The notes beneath the pieces are model-generated. The model did not search any database. It saw only the letters and a list, made by a program, of their open reading frames with translations, and was not told where the DNA came from. A program made the translations under genes and the position numbers. From contig JAGFNQ010004746.1 of NCBI GenBank assembly GCA_024364735.1, positions 341,179 through 405,178 of the forward strand: a stretch of 64,000 bases of DNA, read 5' to 3'. Positions 21,307 to 31,505 of this stretch are shown here, piece after piece (within the stretch, counting starts at the first letter, position 1; each line of letters begins with the position of its first letter). The DNA is from Boesenbergia rotunda. Its lineage: Eukaryota; Streptophyta; Magnoliopsida; Zingiberales; Zingiberaceae.

Positions 21307-21426
21307 TTTTCCATACCATGCCTGATCCTCGATTAGTACTTAATCATCATCAATAATCATTCACCTAACCTAAAATCGGTGTCAACACCAAAACAACAAT
21401 CAGGGCCAGACTGCATCAACAATTGA

Positions 21427-22103
21427 GACTTGTTTTGTGGTGTCTCCGGCTGCTCGTGAAGTGATGCAAGAAGAGTTTCCTGAAATTCTTGAAGTTCTGT
21501 ATCGACTCGCTAGGAAGCTGATTGAACCACCGCTAAGCAGGACCAAACAGCGTGGTTAAGAATGCCTGACACTTGATGCCATCTGTGTACTGATGCAGCA
21601 AGGTTGCATTTTCGAATTTGGCCAGGTGCTCCTCTGGATCTGCGACCCCTCCATATTTCGGGATGGCCAAGAGTAGAAAATGCTTGGGAACGGGATCTCG
21701 GAGGATATGGCGAGAGAAGGGAAGGCCTGACCTGTCTGGAGACATTTGATCGGCGACAGCCTTGCCCTTGGTCAGGTTGCGTGGAATCGCATGGGTGGAG
21801 GAGGAGGATCTCCATATGATCCGACTGAGCCTCATCTTTCCCGGGTCGGAAGAAGGCTCGGGGGAAATAGGCGCTTGCTCCTAGGTGAGTACCTACTCCT
21901 GGCTAGGCCGGCACTGACAAGGCCGAGGCAGCCGGAAGCCCGACAGTCAGGTTGCCACTCAGCGGTTGTTGCTGTGCCATCTTTTGGGCCTTGGTGGCGA
22001 CTAACAACTTGAAATCCTCTAGTGAAATGGTGATGGTCATCTTGTTGGAGTCACCCATCTTTCGTCTTCCGATCAGACAAATCTTTCCCATAGACGACGT
22101 CAA
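21427..22103 (-). pseudogene. gypsy gag, N-terminal half
   Basis: A start region MGDSNKMTITISLEDFKLLVATKAQKM (from about 22055) is followed, after frame changes, by the gag core: FSRHILRDPVPKHFLLLAIPKYGGVADPEEHLAKFENATLLHQYTDGIKCQAFLTTLFGPA, then RWFNQLPSESIQNFKEF. These match the plant gypsy gag consensus (PxPxHF, YDGTxDPxEHL, FxxxLxGxAxxWF). At least two frame changes and a terminal insertion break it. Confidence 0.78.
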
Positions 22104-22168
22104 TTTTGATTCTGTCGATAAGCGAAGGGGCCACCTTGTGATGACGCGCTTGAGTGCTGACTGAAGAT

Positions 22169-23021
22169 TGATTGTTGGGTCGCCGACCGGATGATCGAGA
22201 GGCCTGACCGAACGGAAAGGATGGCCGAGCGGGTGCTCGGGAAGGACAATGAGTGAAGATCCCCGCTTAGGGCAAAGAGACCAACCGGGCGGATCTTCGA
22301 CGAGGGTACTCCAACGACTCTCTCCGGACTCCGACGAGTAGAGAATGAGAGGAGAATTGTAAGAGAATTCTTTAGCCTCCCATTTCTGAAAGGGGAGGTG
22401 CCTTTATATAGGTGGGGCGGCGGACAAAAACTGCCAAAGTATCCTGATAAATTTAATGCGAATCCGGCCATAGGCCTTGCTAGCCGACAAAGAGGATGAA
22501 TCTGACACCCTCCTGCCTAACAACTCGACCTAGCGGTACGACCGGCTACTTTTCTTAACTGCCTGACACATCGGTGGGCCGCATCATTGTTCCCTAGCAT
22601 GATTCCCCAGATATTCTCCATACTCCCTTGGTGTGTAAATGTTATCCTCCGTACGAAGTACGGGCTTGTTTAGGGATGACCGCCTAGCTATACTAGGTCG
22701 ATTGGCGGGTCGCGACGCCACTTTCCTAGGAGTCTCATCGAAGCAGGCCGACCTCCTCAAAGCCGCGACCGCACTTACTCGAGTGAACCCGGCCATGATT
22801 ATGTGGTTGGGTAGGTTTCTCCGCCCCAACGAGCTCATGACTGAGCACCACCGGGGCCCCGGGCTGCCCCATGCTTGAACGGCCTTCCAACGACTTTGAC
22901 CGTTGACCTGGCCTGGGATTACGTTGACCTGGCCTTTTGCTCGGCCCTCTATGACTAGGTCATCCCTAGGGCCTGGTCCGAGTGGGCCACGCCTCCGCCC
23001 AGATCACACCCGCCCTGATCA
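22169..23021 (-). repeat. LTR of the older gypsy element
   Basis: A proposed LTR of about 853 bp. The minus strand starts TGATCAGGGCGGGTG at 23021 and ends CCAACAATCA at 22169, giving TGAT/ATCA ends. A minus-strand TATA box CTATATAAAGG lies at 22401-22411. The gag start region follows about 100 bases downstream. The second LTR is not in the window, so the limits are an inference. Confidence 0.5.
22401..22411 (-). promoter_or_regulatory. TATA box of the gypsy LTR
   Basis: Minus-strand CTATATAAAGG, followed by CACCTCCCC, inside the proposed LTR and about 350 bases before the gag start region, as expected for the U3/R boundary. Confidence 0.55.
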
Positions 23022-23737
23022 AAATTAATCAAAGATTTGTACTTCATGTATGTTTCCCTGCTTTAAAAGATCAGTTTCTTCACTAGATAAAAATTTAACA
23101 TTGGCTAATTTTGAACAGTCCTGAATGCTCCTTGGTGCAGGATGTTTGTTTGCTTCTGAAATGTGATTGCAGAAGCTTATTCTTCAAATTGTAGGCAATG
23201 TATTGGCAAGACTTCTTTACCTTTCATCTCCTTTTTAGGGTAGAAAAAAACAGAATATCTGAATTTCTGTCTACCCTACCTGGCCTTCTATGTGAAAAGC
23301 TCTCATGCCAGTATATGAATAATCAGACTGAATCAGAATTCATTTGCGAGACAAGTCAGAAGTTTTGTAACTCGAACTTTTCTGAATAGAAGCAAATCGA
23401 CACTCACCAGATTTACAGATGACTCCTGTCCTGGTTCAAACTAATTCAGGAAACACACATCTCATACAATTCCATAATTCTTTTCAACCATTAAAACTGG
23501 TCATAATTCTATTAAAATGCAGTAGGCAAACATCCGAAATAGTATGTATCTCCAGGTCATAGCAAGTTCTAGGCATTTTAATAGAATCCAACTACATACC
23601 TACATCTTATGACCAGTTTACAAGCAGTTCACAACTGATAAGAAGACAAAAATTCTAGTCTAGTAACAGCAAAGATGTTTACGATCTATATTGTCATGAA
23701 CAAAAAACTGAAGATTTAGCTTGTCGGGTCATTAAGG
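23022..23737 (-). other. 3' flank and probable 3' UTR of the GRAS gene
   Basis: AT-rich sequence without a supportable gene. The part next to the stop codon (about 23450-23737) is probably the GRAS 3' UTR. Two copies of GACCAGTTT/AACTGGTC near 23495 and 23610 form a loose inverted repeat, together with the shared string TTTTAATAGAAT. Confidence 0.4.
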
Positions 23738-25351
23738 TCATCTCCACGCGCATGAAACAACCAGAGTCCTATTCTTCCATCCAAGATAAAGTACACCATC
23801 TCGCTCATCAAGCCAATAGTGTTCCGAGTAGTTCTGTAGCAGTATCTTGATGGTTGCATTGACCATAGGACTAAGAGGGCATGGTCTGAACCCGGCCATC
23901 ATAAACCGAGACCTCCATTTCCCATAGAGCTCATGTCTCTCCACTCTTTCCTCCCCCTCACAAGCAATTATGTTAACTATGTCCCTTGCAATGCAATGCT
24001 GCTCTACATTGATTCTCTCTTTGCTGTCTCTCGCAACAGTGACATCTACTGACTCAAACATGGCGGTATAGTGGTCCAGGGTTTCGAGAAATCTAGGAAA
24101 AAATGGAGCAGTGTTTGTGTTGGATTCTTGTTCGACAAGTGTAACTATCTTCGGAGAGAAGCTCTTAACCATCCTTATAAGCCTGTCTCGGTGATTCCTT
24201 GTGCTCACACTCTCATCTGGCATGTGATGCAGCTGAAAAGGAAAGTTCACTGCCAGTGCCTCCTCAGGTCGAATGCTGATAAGCTCAGGTTCCACATCAT
24301 AGCCTGAAATAGCAGCACCATGGAATTCAAAGGGCACTTTGCAAGATTCAGCAAGTCGTGACAACCTCTGACCCACTAAATATAAACCACCACCACGTGC
24401 ATAAGCAGAATTCGAGTCATCAACTCCGGTAATTCTAACAAATGGTGGACCGCCAGGTCGTGCTGCAAGAGCTTGAATGAGTGTTACCCACTGACTTCCC
24501 TGGGCAATCTGGAAATCAATAATGTGAATCATGTTTTCATCCTTCACAGCCTCAGCAATTGCCCCATTGGCAGACAGGTAACCAAATTTGAAGTATGGAC
24601 AGACCTCATAAAGAAGGTGCATGTAAGAGAGAAGATCTGAACCAGTGGGTTCTTTACACTTCAAAGATTTGTAAATGGAACTCCCCGAGGAAGCCAATCT
24701 AGCAATAAGGCCTTCAAGCAAGTATGCTCCCAATCGTTGCATTGGTTCCCCGGAAACTGAAACCATATGTTTTAGCTCTGAAATTAGCCATTCAACAGCA
24801 ATCAGATCATTCTCTGCAACAGCTCTAGCACAGGCTATCAAAAGCTGCTTCAGGTCTCCTCTGGGAATTCCCATTGCCTGTTTCCACTTCTCTGGCTCCA
24901 GCGATAGATGGCCTAGGTAGGTATCCTCAATGATCTCAGCCATATCTGAATCAGGCCCCAGCATAGCAGCCTCTATCTCCTTCAACCTGTTTCTAAGATC
25001 CTTTGGGTCTTCAGTAATACAAGAAGCACTAATTGGAGATCCATAGATATTATCAGACTGAGAATCTTGCTGGGAAAACGGGCTTCCACTGCTAGCTGTG
25101 CAATCAAAAGACGGAGAGTGGTGCCTAGCGTAATTAGTGTTTGATAAAGAGGACTCCAGAGTACAGAACTGAACATGATTGATCTGTGATGGAGTTGTTT
25201 TAGGCCGAGATCTATTTTCAGAAGAGAAAGAATGCGCAGATTGGTGATCTTGAGACCTAAATTGAGAGTCATCGTATCCAGAAGGCATGGAGTTTTGATA
25301 CAGTGATTTCTGGTGTTTGTCAAAGGTTGCAGACTTTGAAGATGCTTGCAT
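23738..25351 (-). CDS. GRAS transcription factor, PAT1/CIGR branch
   Basis: A complete 537-residue protein with a single coding exon. GRAS proteins act in the nucleus as transcriptional regulators or co-regulators. The PAT1 branch includes the chitin-inducible gibberellin-responsive (CIGR) proteins and the phytochrome-A signalling protein PAT1. In order: a Ser/Gln-rich disordered N-terminus (1-110), the branch motif EAAMLGPDSD (128-136), leucine heptad I with LLIACARAVAENDL (170-183), VHIID-type IHIIDFQIAQGSQW (275-288), the PFYRE region around PFFPRFLETLDHY (416-428), and a full SAW domain ending YLGWKNRTLVVSCAWR. The usual family length is about 540-570. The start was chosen because it is the first ATG of the frame and lies after a good 3' splice site. 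This is the only intact host gene in the window. Its exact orthology (CIGR1, CIGR2, SCL5/21 or PAT1) cannot be fixed by eye. Confidence 0.95.
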   Translation of the reverse strand: MQASSKSATFDKHQKSLYQNSMPSGYDDSQFRSQDHQSAHSFSSENRSRPKTTPSQINHVQFCTLESSLSNTNYARHHSPSFDCTASSGSPFSQQDSQSDNIYGSPISASCITEDPKDLRNRLKEIEAAMLGPDSDMAEIIEDTYLGHLSLEPEKWKQAMGIPRGDLKQLLIACARAVAENDLIAVEWLISELKHMVSVSGEPMQRLGAYLLEGLIARLASSGSSIYKSLKCKEPTGSDLLSYMHLLYEVCPYFKFGYLSANGAIAEAVKDENMIHIIDFQIAQGSQWVTLIQALAARPGGPPFVRITGVDDSNSAYARGGGLYLVGQRLSRLAESCKVPFEFHGAAISGYDVEPELISIRPEEALAVNFPFQLHHMPDESVSTRNHRDRLIRMVKSFSPKIVTLVEQESNTNTAPFFPRFLETLDHYTAMFESVDVTVARDSKERINVEQHCIARDIVNIIACEGEERVERHELYGKWRSRFMMAGFRPCPLSPMVNATIKILLQNYSEHYWLDERDGVLYLGWKNRTLVVSCAWR

Positions 25352-25476
25352 CTTGAAGTATAACCACTATCTAGCTTGTAAGAATCTAGCAAATCGGAAT
25401 AAGACTAGCTTAAAGATCGTCCAAGTGAACACTCCTTTGCATTTTCTCCACTACTTACATCATAACGAGAATTTAT

Positions 25477-26565
25477 CTGAAAAAAAGATATATCCATAGG
25501 GATGAGCATCAACTTATTCCTTCTGTTGTTCTAATAATTGAAGCAGCCACACAACTAAAAGATATTTTAATGTAATAAATTAAATAGTCAGGAGAAATGT
25601 ATGATAAAGACACGAAATAAACAGTAAAAATCATCACAACTTCCCTCGAACGAATTAGTACCAGATGTCCACAGAAGAGAGGACAGGATTACAAGGAGGA
25701 TGTGAGAAGAATCAACTAGGCGAATTCAATAAAAATGATCAACAAGCATCCAACAACTTTTGAAGGTATCATTTTACTTAATTTTTATAGTTTGATAAAT
25801 GAGTTCCAAAGATCTATCCTTTTTGGTCGTCCAAACATTTTGTGACACTTTACAATTATCATATTTTCTTAGCAATAAGTAAACTTTGAACCAAAAACAA
25901 GCGACTGAACTTGCTAGAGAAGGAACTACTGTATAGAACAGTAATTGTGTCTTAGTCTCCTAGTCCAGGTTCCATAGTAAGTTTCAACAAAAATACACAG
26001 AAATTAGTAACCGTTTCACTTAGATGATTGATCCTACCCGAGGATAAGGTGGATAAAAGGTAAAGGAAGAAAGATTTGCATATTCACCATGAAAACGAGC
26101 AACTCCTTTGTGCTATTCAGTTTGGCATGAACATAACCATGATGAGAAAGAAAGAAAGAAAGAACGAACGAAATAAAGAAAGAAACTCAAAACCAAATTA
26201 GTATTTCTTAAAATAAAAACTTTTCCAGCATCAAAAGAGACCTCGAGGCAAAGGGAAAGCGATAGGGAGAAAAGATCCCTGCGTTCATCAGAGGCAGCGC
26301 AGCTCCGTCCATGAGGGATTTCCAAATCAACACCAAAAAGCAGTAGAAATCTCATGTAAAGCCCAAGTCACCTTAGCCAACCCCCTTCCAAAAATCCCGA
26401 CATACAAGAACCAAAAAAAATCGTTTTTTCTTAGGAATAAAGGGGGAGAAGGCTAGAAATCACATAAAGTTCAAAATTTGGTCAACAAGAACATCCCACG
26501 TCTCTGAAATACTCGAAGAATCCTCTGCCAATTAAGCATATAAAACTAGCTTAGGCGTCAAATAC
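25477..26565 (-). other. Probable 5' UTR intron of the GRAS gene
   Basis: On the minus strand a donor ACCCAG/GTATTT lies at 26566/26565, and an acceptor with a pyrimidine run, ATCTTTTTTTCAG, lies at 25477-25489. The interval is AT-rich, has no long frame, and ends 125 bases before the start codon. PAT1-branch genes usually have an intron in the 5' UTR. A GTAAGT lies further on at about 25455, so alternative splicing is possible. Confidence 0.55.
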
Positions 26566-26745
26566 CTGGGTAGAATTTGAGATTCCAGTTGAATACATCC
26601 AAGAAAGAATTCAAAGAACAACTAGAAGCAGTAGCAGGAGACAGAGAAGAACGAAGAAGAGATAGATGCCTTGCTCCAATTTTCCACCTGCCGTGGTGTT
26701 GCCTCAGAGAACATCAAGGGATGTGAATTAACTATATAAAGAAAA
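26566..26745 (-). promoter_or_regulatory. GRAS 5' UTR exon and core promoter candidate
   Basis: The minus-strand sequence 26700-26566 is a purine/pyrimidine-rich leader without an ATG-led long frame, ending in the donor given for the intron. A TATA-like stretch (minus strand TTTATATAG, 26732-26741) lies about 35 bases upstream of a plausible start of transcription near 26700. Confidence 0.4.
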
Positions 26746-26749
26746 CAAA

Positions 26750-28483
26750 TGAATAAGATAATGAAAATGGGTACCTGGGCAATTTGCTCCAACCCAATTT
26801 CTCAGCATAATTATTAAAAATTGTTCATAAGATTTTAAAAAGGGAGAAATTTAATAAATAAGAAAAGGAATGGCCTACCCAATCCGCGTCCCAGCTCCTA
26901 TTGTGTGAGAAGGAAGTTCCCTGCTTTCTTCCTCCTTTAACAACGCCATTTATTATTTGTACTTTATGGTCAAGTTTGGAATTTTATTTTCATTGTAAAC
27001 TGTACTTTATGGAATAATTTAAACTTAAATTTGTGGTGCAGAAACGACTACTGCGTTGCATGGGATAAGGTTGGATTACGCTGAATCGAATTTGATGAAA
27101 TATTTTTGATCCTGTATAAAAGAAAATAATCAGGGAAGAAAATCACATGCACAATTTTGTTAATAAAGCAATTATTTAAATTGACCTCTTAATAAGTTTT
27201 GGGATGTACAAATCGAATCTGGGAAATGCTCATCATATTAATTCTTACCTTTCTCCAAAGAAAGGATTAGATATAATACATAATATTAAGCACATGTTTT
27301 GGCAAAAAAAATTTGAAACTGTTAGTTAATTATCTTAAAGCTCCTATACATTTCAATAACCCTGTCAGGCATGGCAAGTCGTAAAAAATAACTTGACTAT
27401 TGGTGCCAGCCTTCACAAACAATATCAATCTTAGGGCTAAAAGACTAAGGCGCTTGGTAAGCGGATTTAGAAGGTGGGAATGAGAATGAAATCTATTTCA
27501 TTCCCATTGATGATGCTTGGTATACGGGAATCGGAATCAAAATAAGGATATGATACCCTTGATTTCATAACTCACCCCCTACTAGGTTATCACCAAACTC
27601 ATAAACCCCTCAATCAAACCCATTACCATTTCCATTGCCAAATTTATATCAAGCACCCTACATGCAATGATATAAAAAAAGATTGTATATAATAACTTGA
27701 GTGATGGATTTTTGCCAAAACTTTAAGCATTTAAATATCGCAATAAGGATTTTTATATGACTGTATGAGTCTTTAGTTAGCATATCCCACACTCTGTTTA
27801 TTAGCATCATTTTGTCACAGTGCTCTTTGGTCAAAGCTATTTAACGAAACAATAACTAAACAACTCAAAATTGATGGATGTTGGGCTCGATTAATCAGTT
27901 AAGTAAAATTAAAATTTGCGGAGATTTCAATGCAATCTTACTTGACATTGAGAGATACAAGTTCTGGAGTGGCACTGCCCCCTGGGAACCTTTCACAAAC
28001 TGAAGTTGTGATGTAGCTCGCTGCAGGCTGCCAGGTTTTCAATCTCAGTCCTTAATTTCAGGTCAGCTTGATTTTTTTTTTTTTTTGAATCTCAATTCAA
28101 ATCTCATCTGAATTCGAATTCAATCCGAAACTTTTAAATCCGAACCCAACCAACTTAAATTCGACCCGAATAACCCAATTTAAAATGATTTTTTTCATTA
28201 TTTTTCTTATAACTCTTCACTTTTATCTCAATAGTCTATCATTATCATACTAACATTGATATTAATATACATAAAAACATCTAAATTTTTAAAATAAAAT
28301 TTAATTTAATCCTAAAAAATCTACTAAATTCTAAATTAAGGTCAACCAAATTTGACTCGAAACTGATAAAAAAATATTCAACTCAAAAACCTTCCAATCC
28401 GAATCCAAAAATTTTTAATTCGCGTCTTATTTATTTTATCAACTCGGATCGAGTGGTCGAATCATATTATTTTTGATACTCCT
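26750..28483. other. Intergenic DNA with a MITE-like block
   Basis: AT-rich with no supportable gene. At 27445-27655 there is a block that starts AGGCGCTTGGTA, contains GGGAATGAGAATGAAAT and ATTTCATTCCCATT as an inverted pair, and ends ATCAAGCACCCT, which loosely mirrors its start. This suggests a decayed miniature inverted-repeat element. A run of T at 28072-28085 is the only other marked feature. Confidence 0.35.
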
Positions 28484-31400
28484 TATCACGCCCCGAGACC
28501 CAGGAGCCGCTGATCCAATAGAAAATCGGACAGCACCTCCCCTGTCCGGCGGACAATTTACACATACAAACAATATATATGACAACCCACGCAGTATATA
28601 TTTGGCCTCAGGCCTCCAAAATAGATAAACACAACGTAAAAGTACCCGACAACTAAGTAAATCATACCTGACTGCGGACCGGTCCGACTTACGACGAAAC
28701 AACCAATACACAAAACCCCTTAGGGCACACGACACATATGACATATACAAATCACAAAAAGAATATAAAACAATCCACTACACAGGATAAAACAAAATCC
28801 TGCGGTCGCGATGGGTAGGGACTGGCTGTTGGGCTCTTCTAGCGACTCCAAGTATCTCAACCTGAAATAAAAACATATATGGCAACGGGGTGAGTCCATA
28901 ACTCAGCGAATACCCAACAGATATGCGTAGAAAGTTATAATAACAATAGGAGTCTACGCTGATACAGTCCATATGAACAATAGGAAAGGGTATACTGAAG
29001 ATACTGAATAAAATACATACCAGAATCCATCTATCCTGAAAAGAGGGTAATAAGTACCAAGGGAATATCAATAGACATATAATCTCAGATAACAAGTCTC
29101 CAGAATATGCATGTCAAACAAGTGCAGAAATCAAGTGCAGCAAACAATGCACGATGCAAAATATGCACATGGTGCAATGCCATGGTCACCCCTAACTCCA
29201 GTCAAGCCACCGAGACAGGCGATACTGTGTCGGCCGAGTGGAGTAGAGCTGTGACACTGTTCGCACTCTGCCATCACTGCTCCTGAGTGACCGAGTGGAC
29301 AGGATGCTGGTGGAGCTATCGCTCCGCCCCATGTATAAATGGGGGAGATATCTCTCTCATCTTCTCTGGTCTATGGGTAGAGAAGGGATCCCTGCTTGCT
29401 ACCACGCTCTGAAACCACTACCCATGAGCGGACGAGCGGAGCGATACAGAGCAAATGCACACACCCAGCGGTATCCACTCACCCATGAGTGGCCGTGTGT
29501 GCATATCATGTGCCGGAAGACGATTAGGCTCAACCACAAGGGAGTCGCTAATCGCCGGCATGCAACAATGCAAGGATGGTGTATGATAGATACACATACC
29601 TCCCTCTCCAAGTCCTCAGTATACTAGGTCTCAGTCTGAAATCCTATAACAGGAAATACAGGTACCCTACAAGGTATACTGGCCGAAAACTACAGATCCC
29701 ACAAGGTCAAAGGTAGGAGATACATCACGATCTCTAAGCATACATATAGATATGACACTACCTGATACTGTATGGAACTAACAGCATAATAACTCAGGGA
29801 TAAACCACAGGTATCTAGGACAGACATAATAAACAGGGATAACCAACAAGTATCCAGAACAGGCATAATAACCAGGGATAAATAACGAGTATCCAGAACA
29901 GGCATAATAAACAGGGATAGCGTATGATCTTACTGCTATCTATAACAGTCTATGCATAACAAGATGACAATATCATAAAGATAAGTCAAAGGGTACCCGC
30001 CTCCAAGTAGATGCTCGTATCAGCAAGAACCTCCCGTCTGATAGTCAGAAATGCTAAATCCAATCAATGCCCTGTATCAAAGGCATAATGTTTAGTTACA
30101 ATAATATGATTCTTGGTTTAACTAACTTCGGTAATTAATTAGGATCGTCCTAATTTATGACGTTCGTTACTTAACTCTTAATTAATGATTTAACTCACAA
30201 CATCATATCCCACCTTACAATTCCGGAACAATAGACTATGGTAGTGAAATCAAAATATAAGCAGAAATCTCATCCCTATCAATCTATGTTAAATGCATCA
30301 GCGCATTATACCACAAAGAACATCAAATCGCCATGACACGGATCAATATTGGAAACTTAACTCCCAAAACCAGACTGTAACACCAAACAGGATTCAACCT
30401 CACTATGTGTTACCATTCACGGCACAACACAAATCATGCAAAATTACACCACTCTTAATTCTAAAAATTTCATCTCAAATCCATACTAATAATTCACTGC
30501 GAGAATCAAAACAACCTCAGATCACAATTGCACTAATCAAACACATAGCATCTCACCCTCCTAAGTATCGATGATCAAACTGTGACTCCAAATCCAAAAC
30601 AGAACCGAAACCAATTCGAAACAAATTTATCCCAAGATCCACCCTCACAAACCTCACGACATCAGGATCTAAATCCAAACTCAAGAACAAACGTATCATG
30701 AATTAGTTCTATAATAAATTCAAAGATCAACACTGATCATGGTCTTCTTTTCTCATAACAAAGCAAAGAACTCCGAATCAATGTGAAACAAATCCTAGAG
30801 TATGCCCATCAAGAATTGCAAAAAAAACAGGATTCCTTACCTGACCTGTGATCGACGATGAAGCAAGATCGTGCGAGGGAACACAGGCGTCGACTCACGC
30901 TCGAATTGAGGGATCACTCTTCTTTGTCGAAGAAGAAGAAGAGAGGCGCCATTAGCTCACTGAAGAGGGATGAAGGGGGTCGGTGCTGCTCGCGTGGAGA
31001 AGTGAAAGGCTCGAGGTTGCTCTCAACTCGCCTCCTCGACTGGTGGCTGGCGACCGGAGACAGGGCGACGCTTTCTCCACTCGCGGCGGTGGCTAGGGCA
31101 CGCGGAAGAAGTATGAGGAGAGGGTCGGCGTCGGGTGTCTGCGATTTAGGCTCGCGCGAAGAGAAAGGAGAAGAGGGGAGTCGGCGTTGCTGCTAAGGCA
31201 GGCGGCGGGTGTCTTTGCGACTAGGGCACGCGAGAAGCAAACGAGGAGACTGCGGCCGAATGAACGAAGAGGAGAAAATAAATTTATATATGAGGAGCTT
31301 TTTGTAGAAAAGTCCTTTAACTTTTAGAAACATAAACCCTACCCTTAGGGTAAGGGTTTTATCCCTTTGACCCTCCAATTAGTTTTAAATTTTTACAATA

Positions 31401-31500
31401 AAGCCCCTTGGGCTCCTCCCGTAGGTCGAAAACCCTAGACTCTATCCGGAAAAATCTCAAAAATTTTCTGGTCCGGATTTTCGAATTGTCGTATTTTACA
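28484..31500. mobile_element. Solo LTR, 3.0 kb, TATCACGCCCCGAG...TATTTTACA
   Basis: Flanked by the 5-bp duplication CTCCT (28479-28483 and 31501-31505). It starts TATCACGCCCCGAG, which I read as an original TGTCACGCCCC start with G-to-A and other decay, and ends GTATTTTACA. No protein-coding sequence is kept. At 29760-29930 about three units of 53 bp (with AGTATCCAGAACAGGCATAA) form a tandem repeat. The frame at 30858-31196 is low-complexity and not conserved in any way I can see. The family is probably gypsy, but that is an inference. Confidence 0.75.
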
Positions 31501-31505
31501 CTCCT

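Larger units (their letters stand above)
16671..21421. mobile_element. Solo LTR, TGTTGGAAACGG...CATCAACA family
   Basis: Begins TGTTGGAAACGG and ends CATCAACA. It is flanked by the 5-bp duplication ATTGA (16666-16670 and 21422-21426). Removing it restores one reading phase across the host gag. Without its own nested solo LTR and TSD it is about 2.27 kb. It holds no credible gene. Its interior carries the GATCGGTC array (17718-18405) and an array of CCTCCAA-loop hairpins (18408-18825). Confidence 0.85.
14379..23021 (-). mobile_element. Older Ty3/gypsy element, heavily interrupted, 3' part outside the window
   Basis: Minus-strand gypsy remnant read right to left: LTR 22169-23021, gag N-terminal half 22103-21427, gag continuation 16665-16083, then protease-region coding 15160-14400. 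Pol downstream of the protease is cut off by the Athila-like element at 14378. Insertions break it at about 15165-16083 and at 16671-21421. Where the second insertion (TSD ATTGA) is taken out, the two gag halves fit in one reading phase. All parts carry stops or frameshifts, so it is dead. Confidence 0.8.

Noticed and set aside
30858..31196. A charged Arg/Ser-rich frame at the end of the 28484-31500 repeat
   Set aside because: It is low complexity, inside a solo LTR, without a recognisable domain; probably the GC-rich leader of the LTR.
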